A stretch of DNA of 64,000 bases from Gemmobacter serpentinus (GTDB lineage Bacteria > Pseudomonadota > Alphaproteobacteria > Rhodobacterales > Rhodobacteraceae): the NCBI RefSeq assembly GCF_008973825.1, contig NZ_WCHR01000010.1, forward strand, positions 1 through 64,000. The letters are read 5' to 3'. Positions 38,754 to 48,237 of the stretch are shown one piece after another. Each line of letters opens with the position of its first letter. The stretch's first letter is position 1. Made by a program: the position numbers and the translations under genes. The notes below the pieces were generated by a model. That model searched no databases, was not told where the DNA came from, and worked only from the letters and a program-made list of their open reading frames with translations.

Positions 38754-38809
38754 GCCCGATCAGGGCGGAAGCCGTCACTTTGCCGGCATATCGCAGAAAA
38801 ACGCCTCGT

Positions 38810-38824
38810 GTTCATTCATTGTTC
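38810..38824 (+). promoter_or_regulatory. LexA (SOS) box of uvrA
   Basis: GTTC-ATTCATT-GTTC, an exact match to the alphaproteobacterial LexA site GTTC-N7-GTTC, 66 bp before the uvrA ATG. Confidence 0.85.
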
Positions 38825-38889
38825 ACGTTTTTCAGTTGGAGACTCGGCCGGGATGCCCTAGATCTGTGCCGTCGCGTAGCGAGGGTATC

Positions 38890-41748
38890 ATGGCGGAACA
38901 GAAGTTCATCGAGGTGCGCGGCGCGCGCGAGCACAATCTGAAAAACGTGGATCTGGATATTCCGCGCGATCAGTTCGTGGTGATCACCGGCCTGTCGGGT
39001 TCGGGGAAATCCAGCCTTGCGTTCGATACGATCTATGCCGAAGGCCAGCGGCGCTATGTCGAAAGCCTGAGCGCCTATGCGCGGCAATTCCTTGATATGG
39101 CAGGCAAACCCGATGTGGACCATATCAGCGGCCTGTCGCCCGCCATTTCCATCGAGCAAAAGACCACCTCGAAGAACCCGCGCTCCACGGTCGGCACGGT
39201 GACCGAGATTTACGACTATCTCCGCCTGCTGTTTGCCCGGGTCGGCACGCCCTATAGCCCCGCGACTGGCTTGCCGATCGAGGCGATGCAGGTGCAGGAC
39301 ATGGTCGATGCCGTGCTGGCGATGGAGGAAGGCACGCGCGCCTATCTGCTGGCGCCCATCGTGCGCGACCGCAAGGGCGAGTATCGCAAGGAATTTCTGG
39401 AGCTGCGCAAGCAGGGTTTTCAGCGTGTGAAGGTCGATGGCCAGTTCTATGACCTGGACGAGCCGCCCAGCCTGGACAAGAAGTTCCGCCATGACATTGA
39501 CGTGGTGGTGGACCGCATCGTGGTGCGTGGCGATATCGCGACGCGGCTGGCCGACAGTTTCCGCACCGCGCTGGATCTGGCCGATGGCATCGTGGTGCTG
39601 GAAACCGCGCCCGCCGAGGGCGAGCCGGAGCGCAAGACCTTTTCCGAGAATTTCGCCTGTCCGGTTTCGGGCTTTACCATCCCTGAGATCGAGCCGCGGC
39701 TGTTTTCCTTCAACGCGCCGCTTGGGGCCTGCCCGGCCTGTGACGGGCTGGGGGTGGAGCTATTTTTTGACGAGCGTCTGGTGGTGCCGGACCAGAACCT
39801 GACGCTGGCAGGCGGTGCCATCGCGCCCTGGTCGAAATCGAAGAGCCCCTATTTCCTGCAGACCATCGATGCCATCGCCAAGCATTACGATTTTGACAAG
39901 AAGAAGAAATGGAAGGATCTGCCCGAGAAGGTGCGCGAGGTCTTCCTGCGCGGCTCGGGCGGTGAGGAGATCCAGTTCCGTTATGATGAGGGGGGCCGGG
40001 TCTATCAGGTCAGCCGGGTGTTCGAGGGGGTGATCCCCAATATGGAACGCCGCTACCGCGAGACCGACAGTGCCTGGTCGCGCGAGGAGATGGAACGGTA
40101 TCAGAACAACCGGCCTTGCCATGTCTGCAATGGCTATCGTCTGAAGCCAGAGGCCCTGGCGGTGAAAATCGCCGGGCTGCATGTGGGTCAGGTGGTGAAA
40201 ATGTCGATCCGTGAGGCCCATGCCTGGATCGATACCGTGCCTGCCTCCCTGACCAACCAGAAGAACGAAATTGCCCGCGCGATCCTCAAGGAAATCCGCG
40301 AACGCCTTGGTTTCCTTGTCAATGTCGGGCTGGATTATCTGACGCTGTCGCGCAATGCGGGCACCCTGTCGGGCGGCGAAAGCCAGCGGATCCGCCTGGC
40401 CAGCCAGATCGGATCGGGTCTGACCGGCGTCCTTTATGTGTTGGATGAGCCAAGCATTGGCTTGCACCAGCGCGACAACGACAGATTGTTGGGCACCCTC
40501 AAGGGTTTGCGCGATCAGGGTAACACCGTTCTGGTGGTGGAGCATGATGAGGATGCGATCCGCGAGGCGGATTATGTCTTTGACATCGGGCCCGGCGCCG
40601 GGGTGCATGGCGGGCAGATCGTGGCGCGCGGCACACCGGCCGAGATTGCCGCCGATCCGGCCAGCATGACCGGGCAGTATCTTTCGGGCGCGCGGGAAAT
40701 TGCGGTGCCGAAGGTGCGGCGCTCCGGGAACGGGAAAAAGCTAACTGTTGTAAAGGCTTCGGGGAACAACCTAAAGGATGTGACGGCCGAGTTTCCGCTG
40801 GGCAAATTCGTTTGCGTGACCGGGGTTTCGGGGGGCGGCAAATCCACGCTGACCATTGAGACGCTGTTCAAGACGGCGGCCAGCCGGTTGAATGGTGCGC
40901 ATGAGACGCCCGCGCCCTGCGAGACGATCAAGGGGTTTGAGCATCTCGACAAGGTCATCGATATTGACCAAAGACCAATTGGGCGCACTCCGCGTTCAAA
41001 TCCAGCTACTTACACCGGGGCCTTCACACCGATCCGCGACTGGTTTGCCGGTCTGCCGGAGGCCAAGGCGCGCGGCTATCAGCCCGGGCGCTTCAGTTTC
41101 AACGTGAAGGGCGGTCGGTGTGAGGCCTGTCAGGGTGATGGGGTCATCAAGATCGAGATGCATTTTCTGCCCGATGTCTATGTGACTTGCGAGACCTGCA
41201 AGGGGCAGCGCTACAATCGCGAGACTTTAGAAATCAAGTTCAAGAACAAAAGCATCGCTGACGTTCTTGATATGACATGTGAGGATGGGCGCGAGTTCTT
41301 CCAGGCCGTGCCCGCCATCCGTGACAAGATGGAGGCACTGTGTCAGGTCGGCCTTGGCTATGTGAAGGTTGGCCAGCAGGCTACCACGCTGTCGGGCGGT
41401 GAGGCGCAGCGCGTGAAGCTGTCGAAGGAACTGTCGCGCCGGGCGACGGGCCGAACGCTTTACATTCTGGATGAGCCGACCACCGGCCTGCATTTCGAAG
41501 ATGTGCGCAAGCTGTTGGAAGTGCTGCATGAATTGGTCGATCAGGGCAATACGGTTGTGGTGATCGAACACAATCTGGATGTGATCAAGACCGCCGACTG
41601 GATCATCGATATCGGCCCTGAAGGGGGGGATGGCGGTGGCACGATCGTGGCGACCGGCACGCCCGAGGATGTGGCCAAGGTTGAAGCCAGTCATACCGGA
41701 CGCTATCTGGCACCGATGCTGAAGGCCCATCGGGCGGCGGCGAAGTAG
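38890..41748 (+). CDS. uvrA: Excinuclease ABC subunit A
   Basis: A 952-residue UvrA. It has two ABC ATPase modules (Walker [11 protein letters not shown] near residue 32 and [10 protein letters not shown] near 655; signature LSGGESQRI and LSGGEAQRV; Walker [11 protein letters not shown] and [10 protein letters not shown]) and zinc-finger cysteine pairs [24 protein letters not shown] and CETCKGQR. It detects bulky DNA lesions and loads UvrB. The ATG at 38890 follows GAGGG; the frame is open further upstream into the MFS gene but without homology. SOS induction is expected from the LexA box. Strong terminator at the end. Confidence 0.97.
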   Translation: MAEQKFIEVRGAREHNLKNVDLDIPRDQFVVITGLSGSGKSSLAFDTIYAEGQRRYVESLSAYARQFLDMAGKPDVDHISGLSPAISIEQKTTSKNPRSTVGTVTEIYDYLRLLFARVGTPYSPATGLPIEAMQVQDMVDAVLAMEEGTRAYLLAPIVRDRKGEYRKEFLELRKQGFQRVKVDGQFYDLDEPPSLDKKFRHDIDVVVDRIVVRGDIATRLADSFRTALDLADGIVVLETAPAEGEPERKTFSENFACPVSGFTIPEIEPRLFSFNAPLGACPACDGLGVELFFDERLVVPDQNLTLAGGAIAPWSKSKSPYFLQTIDAIAKHYDFDKKKKWKDLPEKVREVFLRGSGGEEIQFRYDEGGRVYQVSRVFEGVIPNMERRYRETDSAWSREEMERYQNNRPCHVCNGYRLKPEALAVKIAGLHVGQVVKMSIREAHAWIDTVPASLTNQKNEIARAILKEIRERLGFLVNVGLDYLTLSRNAGTLSGGESQRIRLASQIGSGLTGVLYVLDEPSIGLHQRDNDRLLGTLKGLRDQGNTVLVVEHDEDAIREADYVFDIGPGAGVHGGQIVARGTPAEIAADPASMTGQYLSGAREIAVPKVRRSGNGKKLTVVKASGNNLKDVTAEFPLGKFVCVTGVSGGGKSTLTIETLFKTAASRLNGAHETPAPCETIKGFEHLDKVIDIDQRPIGRTPRSNPATYTGAFTPIRDWFAGLPEAKARGYQPGRFSFNVKGGRCEACQGDGVIKIEMHFLPDVYVTCETCKGQRYNRETLEIKFKNKSIADVLDMTCEDGREFFQAVPAIRDKMEALCQVGLGYVKVGQQATTLSGGEAQRVKLSKELSRRATGRTLYILDEPTTGLHFEDVRKLLEVLHELVDQGNTVVVIEHNLDVIKTADWIIDIGPEGGDGGGTIVATGTPEDVAKVEASHTGRYLAPMLKAHRAAAK

Positions 41749-41767
41749 ACAGCAGCGGCGAAATGGG

Positions 41768-41794
41768 AAACGGTGCCCAATGGGCACCGTTTTT
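41768..41794 (+). terminator. uvrA terminator
   Basis: Stem AAACGGTGCCCA / TGGGCACCGTTT followed by TTTTATT, 20 bp past the uvrA stop. It may also serve mmsB on the other strand. Confidence 0.85.
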
Positions 41795-41824
41795 ATTGTC
41801 TTTCAATGGTCTGCACGGTGAAGC

Positions 41825-42697
41825 TCAGGCGCGGTTACGCGCTGAGAACCGTGGCAGCATGGCCGAGAAATCCATGCCGCGCCCGTCTTCATCCTCGACA
41901 AAGCGGCGATACAGCTCTGCTGCAAGCTGGCCCATCGGCGTATCGGCATCGGCAGAGGCGGCGGCCTGCTGGCTGAGATTCAGGTCCTTCAGCATCAGCT
42001 CCGACGCAAAGCCGGGCTTATAGCCATTATCGGCGGGTGAGGCCGGCCCGACACCGGGTGCGGGGCAATAGGCGTTCATCGTCCAGCTATAGCCCGAGGA
42101 GGTGGAGACCACGTCGAACATCTTTTGCCGGTCCAGACCCAGCTTGTCGGCCAATGCGAATGCCTCGCAGGTTGCAATCATGGTGACGCCGAGGATCATG
42201 TTGTTGCAGATCTTCGCGGCCTGACCGGCCCCGGCTGCGCCGCAATGCACGGCCTTCTGGCCCATGATCTCGAACAGGGGGGCGACGGTGGCAAAGGCTG
42301 CGTCCGTGCCGCCGACCATGAAGGTCAGCGTGCCTGCCGACGCCCCGCCGATGCCACCCGATACCGGGGCATCCAGCGCATTGAGGCCCGCAGCCTGCGC
42401 CTGATCCGCCACCGCCCGCGCGCTGTCGACATCGACGGTGGAACAGTCGCAGAGCACCGCTCCGGTCTGCATCGCGGGGATCACTTCGGCTGCAACGCTG
42501 CGCAGGATCGCGCCATTGGGCAACATGGTGAGGACGACATCGGCGCCGGCGACAGCTTCTGCCGCCGTGGCTGCGCGGGTCACGCCTTCCGGCATCGGTG
42601 CGGTCAGGTCAAAGCCCGCAACGCTGTGACCCGCCCGCGCCAGATTGGCTGCCATGGGCCCGCCCATATTGCCGAGGCCAATGAATCCGATCTGCAT
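41825..42697 (-). CDS. mmsB: 3-hydroxyisobutyrate dehydrogenase
   Basis: A 290-residue beta-hydroxyacid dehydrogenase. It has the NAD-binding IGFIGLGNMGGPMAANLARAG, the substrate motif DAPVSGGIGGASAGTL, and the catalytic lysine in GAGQAAKICNNMILG. It oxidises 3-hydroxyisobutyrate to methylmalonate semialdehyde in valine breakdown. It starts 3 bp after the stop of the hydrolase gene that makes its substrate, and mmsA, which uses its product, is 2.5 kb upstream on the same strand. Confidence 0.95.
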   Translation of the reverse strand: MQIGFIGLGNMGGPMAANLARAGHSVAGFDLTAPMPEGVTRAATAAEAVAGADVVLTMLPNGAILRSVAAEVIPAMQTGAVLCDCSTVDVDSARAVADQAQAAGLNALDAPVSGGIGGASAGTLTFMVGGTDAAFATVAPLFEIMGQKAVHCGAAGAGQAAKICNNMILGVTMIATCEAFALADKLGLDRQKMFDVVSTSSGYSWTMNAYCPAPGVGPASPADNGYKPGFASELMLKDLNLSQQAAASADADTPMGQLAAELYRRFVEDEDGRGMDFSAMLPRFSARNRA

Positions 42698-42700
42698 GGG

Positions 42701-43726
42701 TTACTCCGTAAAATCAAGGGTTTCGGGGCCAAGCGGTGCCAGAAGCGCCGCAACTTCGGCCGGGGTTCCGCCATAGCGCCAGCGCGGATTGCGATCCTTG
42801 TCGATGATCATCGCGCGAACGCCTTCCAGAAAATCGGTCTCCGCCTGTGCGCGGTGGGTGACGCGATATTCCATCTCCAGTGCGGTTTCCAGACCCGGCC
42901 GAGGCCCGAGCGCGCGCAGCAGGGCGAGTGTCGTGGCCACAGCCAATGGGGCCCCCCGATCCAGCGCCTTGAGGCTGTCACGGCTGAAATCGCTGTTTTC
43001 AGATGCCAGCGAGGCGCGGATCAGCGCCAGGCTGTCTTGCGCAAAATGCCGGTCGATCTGCGGCTGCAGTGCGGGCAGGCTGGCCGCAGGCGCGGGCTGT
43101 GCGGCCTGAAGCACCGCCGCCGCGTCGCCGGTTTCGCACAAGGTGGCGATCAGCGCGGGCCATTCCACGATCGGCACGAAATGATCGGCGAAGCCCGCGA
43201 AGATCGCGTCACCCGCTCCCATACGGTTGCCGGTCAGGCCGAGCCAGGCACCGATCTGGCCCGGCGCCCGCGCCAGAAGCGCGCTGCCACCGACATCGGG
43301 CACGAGGCCGATCGCGCATTCCGGCATGGCAAGTTGCGCAGTCTCACCGACAATGCGGTGGCTGGCATGGCAGGCGATCCCCACACCCCCGCCCATGCAG
43401 AACCCCTGCACCAATGCCACGATCGGCTTCGGATAGCGCCCGATCCTTGCATTCATGCGGTACTCGTCACGCCAGAAGGCGCGCCCGTAATCGTGATGGC
43501 CTTGGGTGCCTTGTGCGTAAAGTTCGGCAATGTCACCGCCGGCACAAAAGGCGCGCGGGCCCTCGGCGTCGATCACCACAAGCGCGATGGCAGGATCATC
43601 GGCCCAGGCGATGAGGGCTGCATCCAATGCCTTGCACATCTCATAGCTGAGCGCATTCAGCGCCTGCGGGCGGGTCAGGGTAACACGGCCCGCGCGTCCC
43701 TCGACCCGGATCGAGATATCGCTCAT
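42701..43726 (-). CDS. 3-hydroxyisobutyryl-CoA hydrolase
   Basis: A 341-residue crotonase-fold enzyme, longer than hydratases and with the hydrolase-type motifs: RAFCAGGDIAELYAQG, the segment GRYPKPIVALVQGFCMGGGVGIA, PECAIGLVPDVGGS and a C-terminal IDKDRNPRWRY that is diagnostic of HIBCH. It releases free 3-hydroxyisobutyrate from its CoA ester in valine catabolism. Its ATG overlaps the acyl-CoA dehydrogenase stop by 4 bases, and mmsB follows 3 bp later, matching the order of reactions closely. Confidence 0.93.
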   Translation of the reverse strand: MSDISIRVEGRAGRVTLTRPQALNALSYEMCKALDAALIAWADDPAIALVVIDAEGPRAFCAGGDIAELYAQGTQGHHDYGRAFWRDEYRMNARIGRYPKPIVALVQGFCMGGGVGIACHASHRIVGETAQLAMPECAIGLVPDVGGSALLARAPGQIGAWLGLTGNRMGAGDAIFAGFADHFVPIVEWPALIATLCETGDAAAVLQAAQPAPAASLPALQPQIDRHFAQDSLALIRASLASENSDFSRDSLKALDRGAPLAVATTLALLRALGPRPGLETALEMEYRVTHRAQAETDFLEGVRAMIIDKDRNPRWRYGGTPAEVAALLAPLGPETLDFTE

Positions 43727-44862
43727 GCCGCCACCATACCGCGCGCGACAATCATGCGCATGATCTCGTTGGTGCCTTCCAAAATCTGATGCACCCGCAG
43801 ATCACGCACCAGTTTCTCGATCCCGTAATCGGCCAGATAGCCGTAGCCGCCATGCAGTTGCAGACATTGATTGGCGACATCAAAGGCGGCGTCGGTCACA
43901 TAGAGCTTTGCCATGGCACAGAATTTCGTGGCATCCGGCGCGGCATTGTCCAGCTTCCAGGCCGCTTGGCGCAGGAAGATGCGCGAGGATTGCAACTTGA
44001 CCTCCAGCTCGGCCAGCCGGAATTGCAGCGCCTGGAACTGATCCAGACTGCGACCAAAGGCGCGACGTTCCGACATATAGGTGAGCGTCGCATTCAGCGC
44101 TGCCTGCGCGCCGCCAAGTGCGGATGCCGCGATATTGAGACGCCCGCCATCAAGGCCCGCCATGGCATAGGCAAAGCCCTTGCCCTCAACCCCGATCAGG
44201 TTGTCGCTGGCGGTGAGGCAATCGTCGAACTGCACCTGCCGGGTGGGTTGGGCGCGCCAGCCCATCTTGTCTTCCAGCCCGCCAAAGGACAGACCGGGGG
44301 CATCGGTCTCCACGATCAGGGCAGAGATGCCCTTGGGGCCATCCTCGCCGCTGCGCGCCATGACCAGATAGGCGTCGGAGTAGCCGCCACCCGAGATGAA
44401 GGCCTTGGTGCCGGTCAGCCGCCAGCCCTCATTCGTGCGTAGTGCGCGGGTTTTCAAAGCCGCCGCGTCAGAACCCGATCCGGGCTCGGTCAGGCAATAG
44501 GAATAGACCTTGGTCATGCTGCACAGATCGGGCAACAGGCGCGCCTTCAATTCCGGGCTGCCGAATTTGTCGATCATGCCGCCGCACATGTTGTGGATCG
44601 ACAGGAACGATCCGACCGAGGGGCAGGCCATTGCCAAAGCCTCGAATACCAGGGTGGCATCCAGCCGTGACAGGCCCGATCCGCCATGTTCTTCCGAGAC
44701 ATAGATCCCGCCAAGCCCCAGTTCCGCGACGCGGGGCCATAGCGCCTTGGGGATATCGCCCTCGGCCTCCCAGGCCCGTGCGAAAGGCGCGATATGTTCC
44801 TGGCCGAATGCATGGGCCATATCGAAAATGGCCTGCTGTTCTTCAGACAAGGCAAAATCCAT
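43723..44862 (-). CDS. Acyl-CoA dehydrogenase, probably isobutyryl-CoA dehydrogenase
   Basis: A 379-residue FAD acyl-CoA dehydrogenase. It has YCLTEPGSGSDAAALKT and TKAFISGGGYSDAYLVMA for flavin and substrate binding, RRAFGRSLDQFQALQFRLAE, and the catalytic glutamate in HQILEGTNEIMRMIVAR. Its place in the valine operon directly before the hydroxyisobutyryl-CoA hydrolase points to isobutyryl-CoA as substrate (ACAD8-like). The missing step, methacrylyl-CoA hydration, must be done by an enoyl-CoA hydratase elsewhere. A TTTTGCAA motif occurs 57 bp before the start. Confidence 0.9.
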   Translation of the reverse strand: MDFALSEEQQAIFDMAHAFGQEHIAPFARAWEAEGDIPKALWPRVAELGLGGIYVSEEHGGSGLSRLDATLVFEALAMACPSVGSFLSIHNMCGGMIDKFGSPELKARLLPDLCSMTKVYSYCLTEPGSGSDAAALKTRALRTNEGWRLTGTKAFISGGGYSDAYLVMARSGEDGPKGISALIVETDAPGLSFGGLEDKMGWRAQPTRQVQFDDCLTASDNLIGVEGKGFAYAMAGLDGGRLNIAASALGGAQAALNATLTYMSERRAFGRSLDQFQALQFRLAELEVKLQSSRIFLRQAAWKLDNAAPDATKFCAMAKLYVTDAAFDVANQCLQLHGGYGYLADYGIEKLVRDLRVHQILEGTNEIMRMIVARGMVAA

Positions 44863-44909
44863 CCCGAGCCTCCCTCTCTGGAATTGAACATCTGTTTATT
44901 TCTGGAATG

Positions 44910-44926
44910 TTGCGAGAGTTTTGCAA
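44910..44926. promoter_or_regulatory. Candidate operator of the acyl-CoA dehydrogenase operon
   Basis: TTGC-N9-GCAA containing TTTTGCAA (44919-44926). The same octamer occurs twice in tandem in the mmsA/LysR promoter region at 46750-46765. Confidence 0.4.
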
Positions 44927-45050
44927 GGCGTCTCTGGCCTGGAGCCTGCGTCCTTTTGTCGGCCGAAGGCGCGAATGGCGGGCGAAGGCGCATTTTGTCG
45001 GCGTAGGCTGGGGCGTTTGTGCGCCCACGGCCCGTGCCGGGCCTGCCCCT

Positions 45051-45162
45051 TGGGGGTATATTGGGACAGAAAATGAGCATCGGAGTTGCTCGGGATTTCT
45101 GTCCGTCAGTATCCCCGGGCGGGCATTGAGCTGCAGGCTCAAGAGGGGGCGCAAGCGCCCCC
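45051..45162. repeat. Intergenic palindrome related in layout to copies 1 and 2, with mmsA terminator
   Basis: The 312 bp between mmsA and the acyl-CoA dehydrogenase gene hold no gene. Arms near 45055-45072 (GGTATATTGGGACAGAAA) and 45095-45114 (TTTCTGTCC, then GTATCCCC) form a long imperfect hairpin. It is followed by GAGC-TGCAG-GCTC (45129-45140) and GGGGGCGC-AA-GCGCCCCC (45145-45162). The last lies 13 bp past the mmsA stop and probably terminates it. The core differs from CACCCCCTGAGGATATTT, so it is a second family. Confidence 0.6.
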
Positions 45163-45174
45163 TCTCTGGTGCGG

Positions 45175-46674
45175 TCAGTCCAGCGCCTTGAAGTTCAGGC
45201 TGGCACCATCCTTGATGCCCGAGAACCAGCGCGCGGTGACGGTCTTGGTCTTGGTGTAGAAGCGGAAGGCGTCCGGGCCATATTGGTTCAGGTCGCCAAA
45301 GGCCGATTTCTTCCAGCCACCGAAGGTGTAGTAGCTGAGCGGCACCGGGATCGGGAAGTTGATGCCGACCATGCCGACATTCACCCGGCTTGCGAAATCG
45401 CGCGCGGTGTCGCCATCGGCGGTGAAGATGGCGGTGCCATTGCCATATTCATTGTCGATGACAAGGTTCAGCGCCTCTTCATAGGTGTCCGCCCGCACGG
45501 TCGACAGCACGGGGCCGAAGATCTCTTGCTGGTAGATGTCCATGTCGCGGGTGACATTGTCAAAGAGGCTGGCACCGACATAGAAGCCTTCCTCATAGCC
45601 CTGGATGTTCAGGCCACGGCCATCGACCACCAGTTTCGCGCCCTGTGCCACGCCCGAATCGATCAGGCCAAGGATGCGGGTCTGCGCCGCTTTGGTGATG
45701 ACCGGCCCGAAATCGATATCCGCGCCGGCGGTATAGGGGCCGACCTTCAGTTTCTCGATACGCGGGATCAGCTTTTCGATCAGCGCATCGGCGGTTTTCT
45801 GGCCAACCGGCACCGCGACCGAGATCGCCATGCAGCGTTCGCCCGCCGCGCCGAAACCTGCGCCGACAAGGGCGTCCGCCGCCTTGTCCAGATCGGCATC
45901 GGGCATGATGATCATATGGTTCTTCGCGCCGCCGAAGCATTGCGCGCGTTTGCCATTGGTGGCGGCGCGGCCATAGATATATTGCGCGATCGGGGTGGAG
46001 CCGACAAAGCCGATGCCCTGAATGGTCGGGCTGTCGATCAACCCGTCCACAGCGGCTTTGTCGCCGTTCACCACCTGCAGCACGCCATCCGGCAGACCGG
46101 CTTCTTTTGCCAGTTCGGCCAGGCGCAGCGAGGTCGAGGGCACGCGCTCGGACGGTTTCAGGATGACCGCATTGCCGCAAGACAGCGCCGGGCCCATTTT
46201 CCACAGCGGGATCATGGCGGGGAAGTTGAACGGCGTGATCGCGGCCACAACACCCAGCGGCTGGCGCATCGAATAAAGATCGATCCCCGGGCCTGCGCTG
46301 TCGGTATATTCGCCTTTCAGCAGGGCGGGCGCGCCCATGCAGACCTCGATCACCTCAAGGCCGCGCTGCACATCGCCGCGGGCGTCGGGCAGGGTCTTGC
46401 CATGTTCGATCGAGACCAGCTCGGCCAGCTCGTCCATATGTTTGTTGATGAGGTCGCCGAACTTCATCATCACCCGTGCGCGACGCTGCGGGTTGGTGGC
46501 GGCCCAGCCGATCTGGGCCTTTTCAGCTTCGGCAATGGCATGGGCCAGTTCGGCGTCGGAAGCCAGCGCGACGCGGGCCTGCAATTCGCCGGTGGCGGGG
46601 TTATAGACTTCGCTAAAGCGGCCGGAGGTGCCTGCCACCATCTTGCCGTTGATCCAGTGTCCGATCTCTTTCAT
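45175..46674 (-). CDS. mmsA: Methylmalonate-semialdehyde dehydrogenase (CoA-acylating)
   Basis: A 499-residue aldehyde dehydrogenase of the MMSDH group. It has the start MKEIGHWINGKMVAGTSGRF, ITPFNFPAMIPLW, the family-specific CFGGAKNHMIIMPDADL, the catalytic cysteine in GAAGERCMAISVAVPVG, and SYYTFGGWKKSAFGD. It converts methylmalonate semialdehyde and CoA to propionyl-CoA, ending valine catabolism. AGGAGG precedes the ATG at 46674; the frame is open far upstream but overlaps the divergent LysR gene. Operator-like palindromes lie in the 102-bp divergent gap. Confidence 0.95.
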   Translation of the reverse strand: MKEIGHWINGKMVAGTSGRFSEVYNPATGELQARVALASDAELAHAIAEAEKAQIGWAATNPQRRARVMMKFGDLINKHMDELAELVSIEHGKTLPDARGDVQRGLEVIEVCMGAPALLKGEYTDSAGPGIDLYSMRQPLGVVAAITPFNFPAMIPLWKMGPALSCGNAVILKPSERVPSTSLRLAELAKEAGLPDGVLQVVNGDKAAVDGLIDSPTIQGIGFVGSTPIAQYIYGRAATNGKRAQCFGGAKNHMIIMPDADLDKAADALVGAGFGAAGERCMAISVAVPVGQKTADALIEKLIPRIEKLKVGPYTAGADIDFGPVITKAAQTRILGLIDSGVAQGAKLVVDGRGLNIQGYEEGFYVGASLFDNVTRDMDIYQQEIFGPVLSTVRADTYEEALNLVIDNEYGNGTAIFTADGDTARDFASRVNVGMVGINFPIPVPLSYYTFGGWKKSAFGDLNQYGPDAFRFYTKTKTVTARWFSGIKDGASLNFKALD

Positions 46675-46714
46675 CTGATCCTCCTCGGATGATTGCCCGC
46701 AGCTTAGCCTTGCA

Positions 46715-46766
46715 TTTTCGCGCGAAAAAGCGGCAAGATTCCAAAAGCATTTTGCAATTTTGCAAA
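46715..46766. promoter_or_regulatory. Operators between mmsA and its LysR regulator
   Basis: Two perfect palindromes in the 102-bp divergent gap: TTTTCGC-GCGAAAA (46715-46728) and TTTGCAA-TT-TTGCAAA (46751-46766). The second is also a direct repeat of TTTTGCAA. Confidence 0.5.
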
Positions 46767-46776
46767 GGGTCCGGGA

Positions 46777-47664
46777 TTGGATTGGGATGATCTGAAGTTG
46801 TTTCTGGCAGTGGCCCGGGCGGAAAGCCTGTCGGGCGCGGGCAAGGTGCTGCGGCTGGACCCGGCCACGGTGGGACGGCGTGTGGCGCGGCTTGAAGAGG
46901 CTTTGGCGGCGCGGCTCTTTGTGAAAAGCCCGCAGGGCTATAGTCTGACCGAAGAGGGCGCGCGCATCCTTTCCCATGCCGAGAAGGCCGAGCAGGCGGT
47001 GACGGGGGCCGCCGAGGAATTGCGTGGGCAGGGGCAGGGTCTGACTGGACAGATCCGCATCGGCGCGCCCGATGGCTGCGCCAATTACCTGTTGCCGCAG
47101 GTTCTGGCGCGGATTTGCGATGCCAATCCGGGGCTGGAGGTGCAGATCGTGGCGCTGCCCCGGGTCTTCAACCTGTCCAAGCGCGAAGCGGATATGGCCG
47201 TGGCGGTCAGCAGGCCCTCGACGGGGCGGCTGACGGTGCAGAAACTGGCCGATTACAGTCTGAGCCTTGCCGCTGCGCGCGACTATCTGGCGCAGCATCC
47301 ACCGATCCGGTCGCCCGAGGATCTGCGCAACCACCGGATCATCGGCTATATCAGTGACATGATCTTCGACAAGGAACTGGATTATCTCGGCCAGCTTGGG
47401 CTGGATCAGGTGCCGCTGGCCTCCAACTCGGTCTCGGTCCAGCTGAACTGGCTGCGCCATGGCGCGGGCGTGGGCGTCGTGCACGATTTTGCCCGGCCTT
47501 CGGCGCCCGAACTGGTGCGCATCCTGCCCGAGCTGCAGCTGAGCCGCAGCTTCTGGCTGATCCGTCATGCCGATGACGGGCGGGTGACGCGGTTGAACCG
47601 TTTTGCCGATCAGCTAAGCGCCGGACTCCGCAAGGAAGTGTTGCGTCTGGAAGCTGCCGCTTGA
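46777..47664 (+). CDS. LysR-family regulator divergent from mmsA
   Basis: A 295-residue LysR-type protein. It has a winged-helix N-terminus (MDWDDLKLFLAVARAESLSG, with DPATVGRRVARLEEALAARLF as recognition part) and a periplasmic-binding-like effector domain. The start is TTG, read from the conserved opening and the length of LysR proteins. It is transcribed away from mmsA with 102 bp between, and the gap contains palindromes. It probably controls valine or methylmalonate-semialdehyde catabolism; the inducer is not predictable. Confidence 0.9.
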   Translation: MDWDDLKLFLAVARAESLSGAGKVLRLDPATVGRRVARLEEALAARLFVKSPQGYSLTEEGARILSHAEKAEQAVTGAAEELRGQGQGLTGQIRIGAPDGCANYLLPQVLARICDANPGLEVQIVALPRVFNLSKREADMAVAVSRPSTGRLTVQKLADYSLSLAAARDYLAQHPPIRSPEDLRNHRIIGYISDMIFDKELDYLGQLGLDQVPLASNSVSVQLNWLRHGAGVGVVHDFARPSAPELVRILPELQLSRSFWLIRHADDGRVTRLNRFADQLSAGLRKEVLRLEAAA

Positions 47665-47714
47665 CAGGAAATTGCGCAGGCGCAAGGCTTCCACCATAGG
47701 CAGAGGAGACACCC

Positions 47715-48149
47715 ATGCACGTTGCGCAGATTCTCAAGACAAAACCCGTTGGCGAGGTGATCACCGTCACCCCCGGAACCAGCGTGGCCGAGGTGGCGCA
47801 TGTGCTGTCCATGCGCCGGATCGGGGCGGTTGTGGTCTCGAGCGATGGCAAGCATATGGCGGGCATCGTGTCGGAGCGTGATATCGTGCGCGAACTGGGC
47901 AAACGGGGCCCGAGCTGTCTGGCCGATCCGGTCGACAAGTTGATGACCACGAAAGTCATTTCCTGTGCCGCGACCGATACCACCCATGACGTGCTGCAAA
48001 AGATGACCGACGGGCGCTTCCGTCACATGCCGGTGCTGGAGGGCGACGAGATGGTCGGCTTCATCTCCATCGGCGATGTGGTGAAATCGCGGCTGATGGA
48101 ACTGGCCGCCGAGAAGGACGCGCTGGAGGGAATGATCAAGGGCTTCTGA
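47715..48149 (+). CDS. CBS-domain pair protein
   Basis: A 144-residue protein consisting of two CBS motifs (GTSVAEVAHVLSMRRIGAVVVSSDGKHMAGIVSERD and DTTHDVLQKMTDGRFRHMPVLEGDEMVGFISIGD regions), which together form one Bateman module binding adenine nucleotides. There is no attached enzyme domain. Related stand-alone CBS proteins are energy sensors that regulate partner enzymes. GAGGAGAC precedes the ATG. coaD follows 88 bp later on the same strand; CoA and adenylate sensing could be linked but this is speculation. Confidence 0.9.
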   Translation: MHVAQILKTKPVGEVITVTPGTSVAEVAHVLSMRRIGAVVVSSDGKHMAGIVSERDIVRELGKRGPSCLADPVDKLMTTKVISCAATDTTHDVLQKMTDGRFRHMPVLEGDEMVGFISIGDVVKSRLMELAAEKDALEGMIKGF

Positions 48150-48237
48150 CCCCGATTGCTGCGGCGCGGCGCTTTGCCTCTTGCCAAGCGTCGCGCAATA
48201 TTGTTGCGTGTCGCGGCACAGGCAAGAGGGGGAGCCC

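Noticed and set aside
46675-47568. Long N-terminal extension of mmsA
   Set aside because: It would run through the divergent LysR gene. The family start MKEIGHW with AGGAGG lies at 46674.
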